Of a DNA stretch of 64,000 nt, positions 8,194-16,937 are shown in pieces. Source of the DNA: Ectopseudomonas mendocina (GTDB lineage Bacteria; Pseudomonadota; Gammaproteobacteria; Pseudomonadales; Pseudomonadaceae); assembly GCF_007049795.1 (NCBI RefSeq), contig NZ_SCFY01000003.1, forward strand, positions 1 to 64,000. The letters run 5' to 3'. Made by a program: the position numbers and the translations under genes. Every line of letters begins with the position of its first letter. The first letter of the stretch is position 1. Below the pieces are notes generated by a model. That model was not told the DNA's origin. It saw nothing but the letters and a program-made list of their open reading frames with translations, and searched no databases.

Positions 8194-9959
8194 GCAATCG
8201 GCTTGCTACGCGGAGTCGAAGCAGCGGCATCATCCTTGACCACGAGGATGTCCTCCATGATCAGATACTGCAGATCCGAGCCATAGAACATGTTCAATGC
8301 ATCGGTAGGCGAGCAGATCATCGGTTCACCGCGACGATTGAGAGACGTGTTCAGCGACACACCATTGCCGGTGAGCTTCTCCAGCTCGAGCATCAGATCA
8401 TACCAGCGCGGATTGAAGCGGCGCTCCAGCACTTGAGCACGCGATGTGCCGTCTTCATGAACGACCTCGCTAACGCGCTCCTTCCACTCGTCGTTGACCT
8501 CGAAGGTGAACGTCATGAACGGGCTCGGGTGATCGACCTTGAGCATTTTCTCGGCAACGGTGTCGAGCATCGACGGGCAGAAAGGTCTCCAGCGCTCGCG
8601 GAACTTGATCTGCTCGTTGATGCGGTCAGCCACGCCGGCAATGCTCGGGCAGCCGATGATAGAGCGGCCACCCAGAGCACGCGGGCCGAACTCCATGCGC
8701 CCCTGGAACCAGGCCACTGGGTTGCCATCGACCATGATCTGGGCGATGCGTTGCGGTACATCGTCGATCTTCTGCCATTTCGGGACATTCGGGTGGCGCG
8801 CGCAGGCGGCGATGACATCTTCGTTGCTGTACGAGGGGCCGAGGTAGACGTGCTCCATCTTCTCCACCGGCACGCCACGCTTGTGCGAGACGTAGGCCGC
8901 GGCGCCGACAGCCGTGCCCGCGTCGCCAGAAGCCGGCTGCACGAACAGTTCCTTGACGTCATCGCGCGCGATGATCTTCTGGTTCAGCTTGACGTTCAGC
9001 GCACAGCCGCCAGCGAAAGCGATCTTGCCGGTTTCCTTGAGGATGTCGCCGAGGTAGTACTCCATCATCTGCAGCGCCAACTTCTCGAAAAGCGCCTGCA
9101 TGCTGGCCGCATAATGGATGTACGGGTCGTCGGCGATATCGCCTTCACGTTTCGGACCGAGCCACTCGATCAGCTTGGGCGAGAAGTAGTAGCCCTTGCC
9201 GTTTTCCTTGTAGCGACGAAAACCGATGACGTTGGCGTACTCGGTGTTGATGATCAGCTCGCCGTTCTCGAACTTGGCCAGGCGCGAGAAATCGTACTTG
9301 GCGGCATCGCCATAGGGCGCCATGCCCATGACCTTGAACTCGCCATCGAGCATCTCGAAGCCCAGGTACTCGGTGATCGCACCATAGAGGCCGCCGAGCG
9401 AATCCGGATCGTAGAACTCCTTGATCTTGTGGATCTTGCCATTCTCGCCGTAGCCGAAGAAGGTGGTGGCGTACTCTCCCTTGCCGTCGATGCCGAGAAT
9501 CGCGGTCTTCTCCTTGAAGCCCGAGCAGTGATAGGCGCTGGAGGCGTGCGCCAGGTGGTGCTCGACCGGCTCGATCTTGACCTTCTTCAGGTCGAAGCCG
9601 AGTTGCACCAGGCACCACTCGATGCGCTTCTTGTAGCGCTTGTAACGACGGTTACCGAACAGGATCGCATCCAGGGCACGATCTGGCGCGTAGGCGTAGC
9701 GCTTGGCGTACTGCCAGCGGGCCTTCTCGAAGATGCTGATGGGGGCGAAGGGAATCGCCACCACGTCGACGTCCGACGGTTTGATCCCGGCTTGTTCCAG
9801 GCAGAACTTGGCCGACTCGTAGGGCATGCGGTTCTTCGCGTGCTTGTCGCGCACGAAGCGCTCCTCTTCCACGGCCGCGATCAGCTTGCCGTCGATATAC
9901 AGCGCGGCGGACGGATCGTGACTGAGGGCGCCGGACAGGCCGAGAATGGTCAGTGCCAC
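8190..9959 (-). CDS. wapO: LPS core carbamoyltransferase (NodU/TobZ family)
   Basis: The 589-residue protein belongs to the NodU/CmcH/TobZ O-carbamoyltransferases. It has an N-terminal Kae1-like part with HHLAHASSAYH and GMAPYG, then GGCALNVKLNQK, PASGDAGTAVGAA and a C-terminal FGPRALGGRS. In P. aeruginosa the gene at this position carbamoylates a core heptose of LPS using carbamoyl phosphate; I infer the same role here. The start is GTG, with AGAGG upstream. It lies between the tandem-kinase gene and the CDP-glycerol-transferase-like gene, the latter overlapping by four bases. Confidence 0.88.
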   Translation of the reverse strand: MALTILGLSGALSHDPSAALYIDGKLIAAVEEERFVRDKHAKNRMPYESAKFCLEQAGIKPSDVDVVAIPFAPISIFEKARWQYAKRYAYAPDRALDAILFGNRRYKRYKKRIEWCLVQLGFDLKKVKIEPVEHHLAHASSAYHCSGFKEKTAILGIDGKGEYATTFFGYGENGKIHKIKEFYDPDSLGGLYGAITEYLGFEMLDGEFKVMGMAPYGDAAKYDFSRLAKFENGELIINTEYANVIGFRRYKENGKGYYFSPKLIEWLGPKREGDIADDPYIHYAASMQALFEKLALQMMEYYLGDILKETGKIAFAGGCALNVKLNQKIIARDDVKELFVQPASGDAGTAVGAAAYVSHKRGVPVEKMEHVYLGPSYSNEDVIAACARHPNVPKWQKIDDVPQRIAQIMVDGNPVAWFQGRMEFGPRALGGRSIIGCPSIAGVADRINEQIKFRERWRPFCPSMLDTVAEKMLKVDHPSPFMTFTFEVNDEWKERVSEVVHEDGTSRAQVLERRFNPRWYDLMLELEKLTGNGVSLNTSLNRRGEPMICSPTDALNMFYGSDLQYLIMEDILVVKDDAAASTPRSKPIA

Positions 9960-9971
9960 AGGTTTGAGCCT

Positions 9972-11417
9972 CTAATTCGGGCAGGTGCCGGGCACCTGCG
10001 GTAAACGTTGGTCGAGCAACTGGTGCAGGGCAGAGTCCGCCGGCCAGTTGCGCAGAAAACGGGCGCGGTCGCGGGCATAGGCCCGAGCGAAACTACGCGT
10101 ACTGCGATGCTGGCACATGGCGTCGAGGTCGATCAGCGACCAGGCGCCCTGCGCGTCATCCCAGAACAGGTTGTGCCCCTTGAAATCACCGTGACTGATG
10201 CGTTCGCGCAATAAGGCAGCGAACAATCGATCCAGGGCCAGAAGCTCGGTTTCCGGGGGTGTTGCCTGCAGGTATGCCTCAAAACGCGCGATTATATCCT
10301 GCCCGCCGCAATAGTCGGTAATCAGGTAGGCACGCCCTCGCAGCCAGCACCAGCGCTGCTCGATCACGGCAAGCGGCGTTGGCGTAGTGATGCCCAGCAG
10401 TTGCAGGCGATTGCCTTCACGCCAGCTATGCCAGGCGCGACTGGGCCGCCAGAAGCGCTTGAGCCAGTGCAGCAGGCTCTTCACGTTGTAACGCTTGACC
10501 ACTAGTGGGCGCCCTTCGAGCTCCACGCGCGCGACGGTAGCGGCGCCACCGGTCTTATAGATATGTCCGGCGTCGATCCGAGCATTGAGATCGCTCAACA
10601 GCGGCTGCAATGCTGGCTCAGCTTCGCGGCGTACCACGCGAAGGCCAAAAGCGCCAATACATGCGGCGAACAGGCTACAGTCACGCGCGACCTTCCTCAG
10701 GTAGTCACGTAGACGCCAACGGCGCACCTTGGATATCTCGGCCTGCAGCATCTCCAGTGGCAATGCATGCTCGCCATTGGCCAGCAGATAATGAATCAGC
10801 AGCTCTTCGAGAAAGGGATCCAGCTCGGCCGGTAACTGAGCGAAGAACACCCCGAGGTTTTCCAGCACATGCGCACGGGACAGCGGCTGTCCTAGCGTCT
10901 CGTAGCGCACGCCGCCGCCGTCGATCAGATACAGACGGCCTTCGTGCCGCAGCAGGTTGTCCAGATGCAGGTCGGACTGCCACAAGCCCTGGGCATGCAT
11001 TTGCCCGATCGCACCCAGCGCCTCGGCCAGCACCGCCTGTTGCGCATCGCTTAGCAGCGGCTCGCGCGCTGCCTGACGCCAGGCATCCCAGAGGCTCTGC
11101 GCCCCGGAGAGATAGTCGAACAGCAGCCAACCGCCCTGCCCCTCGATAAAGCCCTGGGCCAGCAGCTCGGGTGTGACCAGCCCCTGCCGAGCTATCAGTT
11201 CGGCACCTTCCAGCTCACGTTGGAAATGCCGCTGTGCCTTGCTGCCTACCAGCAACTTGGCCAATACCGAACGCCCCTGCCAGCGGGCCTGTGCGACATA
11301 ACGCTGCCCAGGCAGCACACGCAGCACACGCTCCAGTAGCAGCGGCTCACCATCGATCTGCAGCGTTAGCGGCAGCTCGAGGCTGCGCCCAGCCTCGGCC
11401 AGTTCGCTCAAGCGCAT
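9972..11417 (-). CDS. Tandem LPS kinase-like protein (two kinase domains)
   Basis: The product has two RfaP/InaA-type kinase domains in one chain. The first has SDLHLDNLL and LIDGGGV in roughly residues 155-185; the second has SHGDFKGHNLFW and LIDLDAM near residues 415-440. Both keep a catalytic-loop Asp. I chose the ATG at 11417, which makes a TGATG overlap with the wapQ stop and gives 481 residues; a longer open frame starting at 11462 would overlap wapQ by 46 bases. The equivalent PAO1 gene is PA5006. It probably modifies the LPS core, but substrate and site are unknown. Confidence 0.75.
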   Translation of the reverse strand: MRLSELAEAGRSLELPLTLQIDGEPLLLERVLRVLPGQRYVAQARWQGRSVLAKLLVGSKAQRHFQRELEGAELIARQGLVTPELLAQGFIEGQGGWLLFDYLSGAQSLWDAWRQAAREPLLSDAQQAVLAEALGAIGQMHAQGLWQSDLHLDNLLRHEGRLYLIDGGGVRYETLGQPLSRAHVLENLGVFFAQLPAELDPFLEELLIHYLLANGEHALPLEMLQAEISKVRRWRLRDYLRKVARDCSLFAACIGAFGLRVVRREAEPALQPLLSDLNARIDAGHIYKTGGAATVARVELEGRPLVVKRYNVKSLLHWLKRFWRPSRAWHSWREGNRLQLLGITTPTPLAVIEQRWCWLRGRAYLITDYCGGQDIIARFEAYLQATPPETELLALDRLFAALLRERISHGDFKGHNLFWDDAQGAWSLIDLDAMCQHRSTRSFARAYARDRARFLRNWPADSALHQLLDQRLPQVPGTCPN

Positions 11418-12160
11418 CAGCGCGCCTCCTTGTGACGCTGACGAGCGCCGAGCAGGCGCCACCAGGCCTCAACCTCGGTCACGGCGCCCAGGTAGGCTGT
11501 CAGTAATTCGCGCACTTCAGCTTCGCTCCAGACCCTGGCGCGGCGCAGCAGCGGCTCCAGATCCTTGATCCGATCACGCTGCCCCAGCAGCAGCGGCCGG
11601 GTCTTCTCCAGATCGATCAACTGCGCTTCGACACCAGTGCCCTGTTCACGCAGGAAGATATGCTTGGGGTAGAAACAACCGTGCATCTGCCCGGCCTGAT
11701 GCAGACGTCGCGCCAGTTCGCCACAGGCGCGCAGGATGCTACCGCGACGCAGCGCATCGAGTTCGTTCCAGCACGGCAGCCAACTATCCAGATCCTGCCA
11801 ACCGTCCAATGCGCGGGTCAGCAGAACGGCACGCCGCTCGCCCGGAACTCGGCGCTCAGCAAAGAAGGCAGCCTGCAGGGCCGGTATGTTCAGCTCGGCA
11901 TAACGGCGGATATTGCGAAACTCGCGGGCGAAGGTCGGCTCACCGAAGGGATGCAGCAGACTGCGCGTCAGGTGATTGCTCTGCCGTTTCAGGTAGAAGG
12001 CCCGCTCGTCCAATTCCAGGCGATAGACACTGCTCCAACCGCCTCGCTCGGTGTTGGGCTCATCCACTGCCTCCAGCTTCAATGCCCACAGAGCCTCGAA
12101 ACTGGCCAACCCATGACGCTCAAGCAGGGCTCGGTCTTCTGCCGCGATAAAATCGCTCAT
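11417..12160 (-). CDS. wapQ: LPS kinase-family protein WapQ
   Basis: This is a 247-residue InaA/RfaP-type protein in the position of PA5007 (wapQ). The glycine-rich N-lobe region (ERGGWSSVYRL) and the lysine in FYLKRQSNH are visible, and LIDLEKTRP corresponds to the metal-binding DFG region. The catalytic loop reads HGCFYPKHIF, so the usual catalytic Asp position seems to be Cys; this looks shared with InaA-like proteins, so activity is uncertain. It overlaps wapP by four bases and the tandem-kinase gene by one. Confidence 0.8.
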   Translation of the reverse strand: MSDFIAAEDRALLERHGLASFEALWALKLEAVDEPNTERGGWSSVYRLELDERAFYLKRQSNHLTRSLLHPFGEPTFAREFRNIRRYAELNIPALQAAFFAERRVPGERRAVLLTRALDGWQDLDSWLPCWNELDALRRGSILRACGELARRLHQAGQMHGCFYPKHIFLREQGTGVEAQLIDLEKTRPLLLGQRDRIKDLEPLLRRARVWSEAEVRELLTAYLGAVTEVEAWWRLLGARQRHKEAR

Positions 12161-12891
12161 TCCCGCCCCTCGAAGAACTTCAGGATTTGCAGAACCCGTC
12201 GTTTATCCCCGTTACTCATGCGACTACGCCCTCGATACTGCAAATAGAAACGCAGGCGCTGCGTCCTCGACAACACGCGCTTGGCCACTTTATCGAGACA
12301 GGCCAAATCCTTGATGATGCGATAGCGCAGCAGTGCCCCCCACCAAAAACTACCCGTGGGGCAGTCGATGAAGAACAGCTCGGCGCTGTCGTTGACCAGC
12401 AGGTTGCGCCACTTCAGATCGTTGTGAGTGAAGCGGTGGTCATGCAGCGTACGGGTGTAACTTGCCAGTTGCCGACTGATGTTCGACACCCAGCAGGGGT
12501 CCCGCAAACGCGGATCACCCTGATTGGCCATCTCTGCCATATCTCGCGTATTTTCCAACTCGCGCGTAACCAATGCCCCGCGCACGAAAGCACCTGCCCT
12601 ACGTTCCAGGCCATGGGCGACGATCTGTGCAGTGGGGATGCCCCACTTGGCGAACAACTTGAGGTTCTGCCACTCGGCCTTGACCCGGGGACGCCCCAGG
12701 TAGCGACGCAGCCCCTTGCCTGCCCCCCAGTAACGCTTAACGTAGTAATGCACACCTTCGCGCTCGATACGGACTACCTCCGACAGCGGATCCTTGGTCA
12801 GCCGCTCGCCCTCTATCGCGAAAACAGCCTCAAGCGACCCAAAATCTTCGGCCAGCGCCTGATATTCAGGAGCAAGACTCCAGCTAGCCAT
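12157..12891 (-). CDS. wapP: LPS core kinase WapP
   Basis: This is a 244-residue LPS kinase of the RfaP/KdkA-like superfamily. It has HYYVKRYW (ATP-binding lysine) in the N-lobe, the catalytic loop THNDLKWRNLLV with its Asp, and FFIDCPTG as the metal-binding element. Position and size match PA5008 (wapP), which is implicated in phosphorylating a core heptose in P. aeruginosa. It shares one base with waaP and overlaps wapQ by four, so the three kinase genes should be translated together. Confidence 0.85.
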   Translation of the reverse strand: MASWSLAPEYQALAEDFGSLEAVFAIEGERLTKDPLSEVVRIEREGVHYYVKRYWGAGKGLRRYLGRPRVKAEWQNLKLFAKWGIPTAQIVAHGLERRAGAFVRGALVTRELENTRDMAEMANQGDPRLRDPCWVSNISRQLASYTRTLHDHRFTHNDLKWRNLLVNDSAELFFIDCPTGSFWWGALLRYRIIKDLACLDKVAKRVLSRTQRLRFYLQYRGRSRMSNGDKRRVLQILKFFEGRE

Positions 12892-13697
12892 CAGAGCGCA
12901 TCTCCATAACGCTGCTTACGCTCATACAGTTTCGCTGCCTTGCGCTCCAGCCAGGTCAGCAGGCTCGCCTCCTCGCTCAGCACCTGACGCAGCGGGCGCT
13001 GGAAGTAGGTGCACAGAAAGCGCAGCTTGTCGCGGCGAGTCAGACCGATATCCAGCGCCGAGAAATACAGGGCGGCCAGATCCTTGTCACGCCAACGGCG
13101 GGGTACTGCGTCGCGCACCTGGGCACGGTGCAGATCGATCACCGAAAGACGCAGGTCACTGGCCTGAATGGGCCGGTCGGTATGCAGCAGGAAGTGGCAG
13201 ATATAGCAGTCGCGATGATTGACCCCGGCACGATGCATGCCGCCGGTCATCTGCGCGACTCGCTCGATCAGCGCCCACTTGAGCGCCGGTTTGGGCGGCT
13301 GTTGCGCCCAGTTCATGCTCAGCTGCTCCAGGTCGACGGTCGGTGCCAGTTCCTCGGTGACGATGAATGAATGCTGCCGCGCCGGGTTGCTACCACGCTC
13401 GCCATAGGCCACCGCCGTCATGGTGGGCACGACAGCCTCGGTCAGACGCTGGATCGCCTGCCACTCCTGCGCTGCACCGAGCACCGGAGCCTTGGCCGTG
13501 AGCAGGTTCTTGACGATCTCGCCCCAACCAATACCACGGTGGATCTTGACGAAGTAACCGCGCCCATCGACTTCAGTGCGCAGGGTGCGGCGGCCTTCCA
13601 GCTCGCGGTAAACCTGGCCCTCGAGCGCTTCGACGGCGTCGAAAGCATCGCGGCCCGCCCACAGGCTCTTGAAGGGCTCGGCAAGAATCAGCTTCAC
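12891..13697 (-). CDS. waaP: Lipopolysaccharide core heptose(I) kinase
   Basis: WaaP phosphorylates O-4 of heptose I in the inner core and is essential in P. aeruginosa. The 268-residue sequence has the N-terminal FVKIHRGIGWGEIVKNL segment typical of WaaP/RfaP, a catalytic loop NHRDCYICHFLL with Asp, and VIDLHRAQVR. Length is normal. The start overlaps the waaG stop by four bases. It is the first of four consecutive kinase-family genes. Confidence 0.93.
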   Translation of the reverse strand: MKLILAEPFKSLWAGRDAFDAVEALEGQVYRELEGRRTLRTEVDGRGYFVKIHRGIGWGEIVKNLLTAKAPVLGAAQEWQAIQRLTEAVVPTMTAVAYGERGSNPARQHSFIVTEELAPTVDLEQLSMNWAQQPPKPALKWALIERVAQMTGGMHRAGVNHRDCYICHFLLHTDRPIQASDLRLSVIDLHRAQVRDAVPRRWRDKDLAALYFSALDIGLTRRDKLRFLCTYFQRPLRQVLSEEASLLTWLERKAAKLYERKQRYGDAL

Positions 13698-14818
13698 ACG
13701 CGTCTCTCCGCGAGGATCACATCAGCGGCCTTCTTCGGCATCGAGTACAGGTCAGCGCTGTCGGCATAGGCCAGGCCGTTACGACCCCAGAAGCCGCGCT
13801 GCTTCGGATCGGCCAGCATGTCGGCCAAGGTACGATTGAGCTGTTCCTGCTCGAAGGGGCTGGGCAGCACGCGGCCGCAGTCGGCCTCGGCGATGTAATG
13901 CGCGTAGCCGCAGACATCGGTGACCAGCACCGGCAGGCCGGACACCAGCGCCTCCAGCAGCACGGTGCCGGTGTTCTCGTTGTAGGCCGGATGGATCAGC
14001 AGGTCAGCGCCGAGCAGAAAACGCGGGATGTCGCTGCGGCCCTTGAGGATCTGCACCTGATCGGACAAACCCAGCGCCTTGATCTGCAGCAGGAAGGGCT
14101 TGGGATCGTCCTGGCCGATGGCGATCAGCCGGGTGCGCTTGCGCAGCTCACGCGGCAACGAGGCCAGTGCCTTGAGGCTGCGATCCAGACCCTTGGTCTT
14201 GAAACCGGAGCCGATCTGCACCAGCAGCAGGTCGTCGTCAGCCAGCTTGAACTCACGGCGGAATTCGGCGCGGATGTCGGCGGCATTGGCCGGCGCACGA
14301 CGATCCTGGGCGATGCCCGGCGGCAACAGGTGGAAGCGCTGCAGCGGGGTCTTGTAGTGCTTGATGAACAGCGGCTGCTGCACTTCGGAGATCATCAGAA
14401 TCTCGGTCTTCGACTCCGGCGCGAACACCGCGCGCTCGTACTCGGCGAAGTGCTTGTAGCGCCCCCAGCGACGATAGATCGGGTTGCGCAGGGTCTGCGC
14501 CTTGTCCTCGAAACAGCCGTCGGCAGCGTAATAAACATCCAGGCCCGGCATCTTGTTGAAGCCGATCACCCGGTCGACCGGGTCGCGCTTCAGGTCAGCC
14601 TGCAGCCAGGCGCTGAATTTCTCGTTGCGGCGATGATTGAATAGCGCACGCACCGGCGCCACGCGTACATCGAAGCCGCCGGGGTTTTCCCCTTCCCAGA
14701 TCGGTGTATAGACGCGAATGGCATGGCCACGTGCCTGGCATTCCAGGGCAATACGCATGAAGTCGCGCTGCAGCCCGCCGAAGGGGAAATATTTGTAGAG
14801 AACGAAGGCCAGTTGCAT
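13694..14818 (-). CDS. waaG: LPS core glycosyltransferase WaaG
   Basis: The 374-residue GT4 (GT-B) enzyme adds the first hexosamine/hexose of the outer core; in Pseudomonas this is GalN on heptose II. The N-terminal FVLYKYFPFGGLQRD is the typical WaaG start with the GG loop. The C-terminal half has LIHPAYNENTGTVLLEAL, the EX7E-like donor site, and PVLVTDVCGYAHYI. It lies nine bases after waaC and overlaps waaP by four. Confidence 0.93.
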   Translation of the reverse strand: MQLAFVLYKYFPFGGLQRDFMRIALECQARGHAIRVYTPIWEGENPGGFDVRVAPVRALFNHRRNEKFSAWLQADLKRDPVDRVIGFNKMPGLDVYYAADGCFEDKAQTLRNPIYRRWGRYKHFAEYERAVFAPESKTEILMISEVQQPLFIKHYKTPLQRFHLLPPGIAQDRRAPANAADIRAEFRREFKLADDDLLLVQIGSGFKTKGLDRSLKALASLPRELRKRTRLIAIGQDDPKPFLLQIKALGLSDQVQILKGRSDIPRFLLGADLLIHPAYNENTGTVLLEALVSGLPVLVTDVCGYAHYIAEADCGRVLPSPFEQEQLNRTLADMLADPKQRGFWGRNGLAYADSADLYSMPKKAADVILAERRV

Positions 14819-14827
14819 AGCCGCTCC

Positions 14828-15832
14828 TTAAAGGGTGCCGGGAGGCGCCAGCAGCAGCGCCTCCAGTTCCAGGCCAACGCGCTCGGCGCCGAGGCCATCG
14901 AAGCAAGGCTTGTCACGGTCACCGCTGCCGGCGCCCGGACCACTGGCGCACAGGTGAATCTGGCTACGGCCATAGGCACCCACCTTACCGGGCAACGTCG
15001 GGCCATACAGCGAAATATTGGGCACATCCAGCGCAGCGGCCAGGTGGCCTAGGCCGGTGTCGACGGAGACGCAGGCGCTTGCACCGGCAATCACCTTGGC
15101 CACACCGGCCAGGTTCAGCTTCGGTAGCACGGCGGCATGCGTCAGGCCTGCCGCGATACGCTCGGCACGTGCCTTTTCCACGTCGTTACCCCAGGGCAGG
15201 CGCACGGCCCAGCCCAGCTCGTCCATGCGTTCGGCCAGCGAACGCCAATCAGCTTCGGGCCAGTGCTTGCTGGCCCAGGTGGTGCCATGCAGGAACACCA
15301 AGTACGGCTGCGCGGCGGCATCCATCATCGCCGCACGGTTGAGACCGTAGTCACCGGTGCCGGACGGCAGCGTGTAACCGAGCGCCTTGGCGAACAACTG
15401 GCGCACACGCTCCAGCGCATGCTGATCCTTGGCTACCGCGTAGCGGCGGTCGTAGAAACGACTGGCCAAGGGCTCACGTGCCGAATCACGATCGAGCCCT
15501 GCCACCGGTGCCGACACATAGCGCGTCAGCCAGGCACTCTTGAGCAGGCCCTGGGCATCGATCACCAGGTCGTAGCGGGTTTCCCGTAGGCGCTGCTTGA
15601 AGCGCGCCCACTCACCGCTCTTCCAGGTGCGCAGCGGATGCTTGCGCCAGCGGCGAATGGCCACCGGAATCACCTGGGACACCGCCGGATGCCAGGCGGG
15701 AATTTCGGCGAAGCCTTCTTCCACCACCCAATCGAAACGAATGCCGGGAATAGCACGGGTCGCGTCGGTCAATGCCGGCAGGGTATGCACCACGTCGCCC
15801 AGCGATGAGGTCTTGATGATCAGAACCCGCAA
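14828..15832 (-). CDS. waaC: LPS heptosyltransferase I
   Basis: WaaC adds the first L,D-heptose to Kdo of lipid A. This GT9 enzyme of 334 residues starts with RVLIIKTSSLGDVVHTLPAL, the classic WaaC N-terminus, with the catalytic Asp in SLGDVVH. The C-terminal donor site shows SVDTGLGHLAAAL and LYGPTLPGKVG. It follows waaF by a single base and precedes waaG. It is slightly shorter at the C-terminus than the PAO1 enzyme as I remember it. Confidence 0.94.
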   Translation of the reverse strand: MRVLIIKTSSLGDVVHTLPALTDATRAIPGIRFDWVVEEGFAEIPAWHPAVSQVIPVAIRRWRKHPLRTWKSGEWARFKQRLRETRYDLVIDAQGLLKSAWLTRYVSAPVAGLDRDSAREPLASRFYDRRYAVAKDQHALERVRQLFAKALGYTLPSGTGDYGLNRAAMMDAAAQPYLVFLHGTTWASKHWPEADWRSLAERMDELGWAVRLPWGNDVEKARAERIAAGLTHAAVLPKLNLAGVAKVIAGASACVSVDTGLGHLAAALDVPNISLYGPTLPGKVGAYGRSQIHLCASGPGAGSGDRDKPCFDGLGAERVGLELEALLLAPPGTL

Positions 15833-15833
15833 A

Positions 15834-16877
15834 TCAGTCGCCCTCGACCAGGGTCAAGGTTTCGCCAACCAGCCGATCCAGCGCCTCGATCACCGGGCGC
15901 GGCTTGAGCTCACGCAAGCAGTTGTAGTGACCATAGCGGCAGGTACGCTCGAAACAGGGGCTGCACTCCAACCCCAGGCGAACGATCTCGACGCGATCGG
16001 CCAGCGGCGGAGTGAAACCTGGCGAGGTGGAGCCATAGACCGCCACTAGCGGACGGTTCAGCGCCGCTGCTACGTGCATCAGCCCGGAATCGTTGGAGAC
16101 CACGGCAGTGGCGGCCGACATCAGGTCGATGGCCTCGGCCAGGCTGGTCTGCCCGGACAGGTTGCTGACTTCCTCACGCAGCCCTGGAATCAGGCGCATG
16201 CGAATGTCTTCGCCGCCGGCATGATCGTTCTTCGAGCCGAACAGCCAGACCTGCCAACCCTCGCGGATCTTGATCTCGGCCACCTTAGCGTAATGCTCGG
16301 CCGGCCAGCGCTTGGCCTCACCGAACTCCGCACCTGGGCACAGCGCCAGTACCGGACGATCCAGCTGCAGACCGAACTTGCTCAGGGCCGCTGCACGGCT
16401 GGACTCATCGATCTGCAAACGCGGCTGTGGATAAGGTTGCGGCAACGCAGCACCAGGCTCATAGGCCAGCGCCATGAAGCGCTCGATCATCAACGGATAG
16501 CGGTCTTTATCCAGCGTGCGGATATCGTTGAGCAGACCATAACGCATCTCGCCCTTCCAGCCGGTGCGCTTGGGGATGCCGGCGAACCAGGGCACCAAAG
16601 CGGACTTGAGCGAGTTAGGCAGCAGGATCGCCTGATCGTACTGACCGACCAGCGATTTGCCGATGCGCCGACGCGTAGCCAGATCAAGCACGCCGTGGCC
16701 CAGCGGCAGGCTCAACGCGGCACGCACCTCGGGCATACGCTCGAGGATCGGCCGGCTCCAGTCCGGCGCCAGCACGTCGATCTCGCACTCGGGGTGACGC
16801 TGCTTCAGACACTGGAACAGCGTCTGCGCCATCACCATGTCGCCTACCCAGCTTGGCCCAACGATAAGTATCTTCAT
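15834..16877 (-). CDS. waaF: LPS heptosyltransferase II
   Basis: WaaF adds the second heptose of the inner core. The 347-residue GT9 protein has KILIVGPSWVGDMVMAQTL at the N-terminus, LALCPGAEFGEAKRWP, and SNDSGLMHVAAALNRPLVAVYGSTSP in the donor site (given here as one known family stretch, split by the Asp-Ser pair). The cysteine-containing tail ECSPCFERTCRYGH is typical of WaaF. GGAAAG lies just before the ATG. A hairpin separates it from ilvE, so the promoter for the long LPS-pse operon may lie close upstream. Confidence 0.94.
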   Translation of the reverse strand: MKILIVGPSWVGDMVMAQTLFQCLKQRHPECEIDVLAPDWSRPILERMPEVRAALSLPLGHGVLDLATRRRIGKSLVGQYDQAILLPNSLKSALVPWFAGIPKRTGWKGEMRYGLLNDIRTLDKDRYPLMIERFMALAYEPGAALPQPYPQPRLQIDESSRAAALSKFGLQLDRPVLALCPGAEFGEAKRWPAEHYAKVAEIKIREGWQVWLFGSKNDHAGGEDIRMRLIPGLREEVSNLSGQTSLAEAIDLMSAATAVVSNDSGLMHVAAALNRPLVAVYGSTSPGFTPPLADRVEIVRLGLECSPCFERTCRYGHYNCLRELKPRPVIEALDRLVGETLTLVEGD

Positions 16878-16896
16878 ATTCTTTCCAGAAACGACC

Positions 16897-16916
16897 GGGG
16901 AGGCTTTCGCCTCCCC
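16897..16916 (-). terminator. Hairpin between ilvE and waaF
   Basis: A perfect 8-bp stem (GGGGAGGC/GCCTCCCC) with a GAAA-type tetraloop when read on the minus strand lies just after the ilvE stop. Only a weak T-containing tail (GGTCGTTTCT) follows, so it may terminate partially or stabilise the ilvE 3' end while allowing read-through into waaF. Confidence 0.6.
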
Positions 16917-16937
16917 GTCGAGCCTTCGAGGAATCGC

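Larger units (their letters stand above)
96..16877 (-). other. LPS core and pseudaminic acid gene string (probable single operon)
   Basis: Sixteen consecutive minus-strand genes, waaF to the terminal transferase, are separated by at most 12 bases or overlap, mostly as ATGA or TGATG junctions. No hairpin terminator is visible within the string. The only clear boundary is the hairpin between ilvE and waaF. Co-transcription is inferred. Confidence 0.65.

Noticed and set aside
8112..10004. 630-codon plus-strand frame across wapO
   Set aside because: The opposite strand encodes a full carbamoyltransferase with all motifs; this frame has no recognisable domain or ribosome-binding site.
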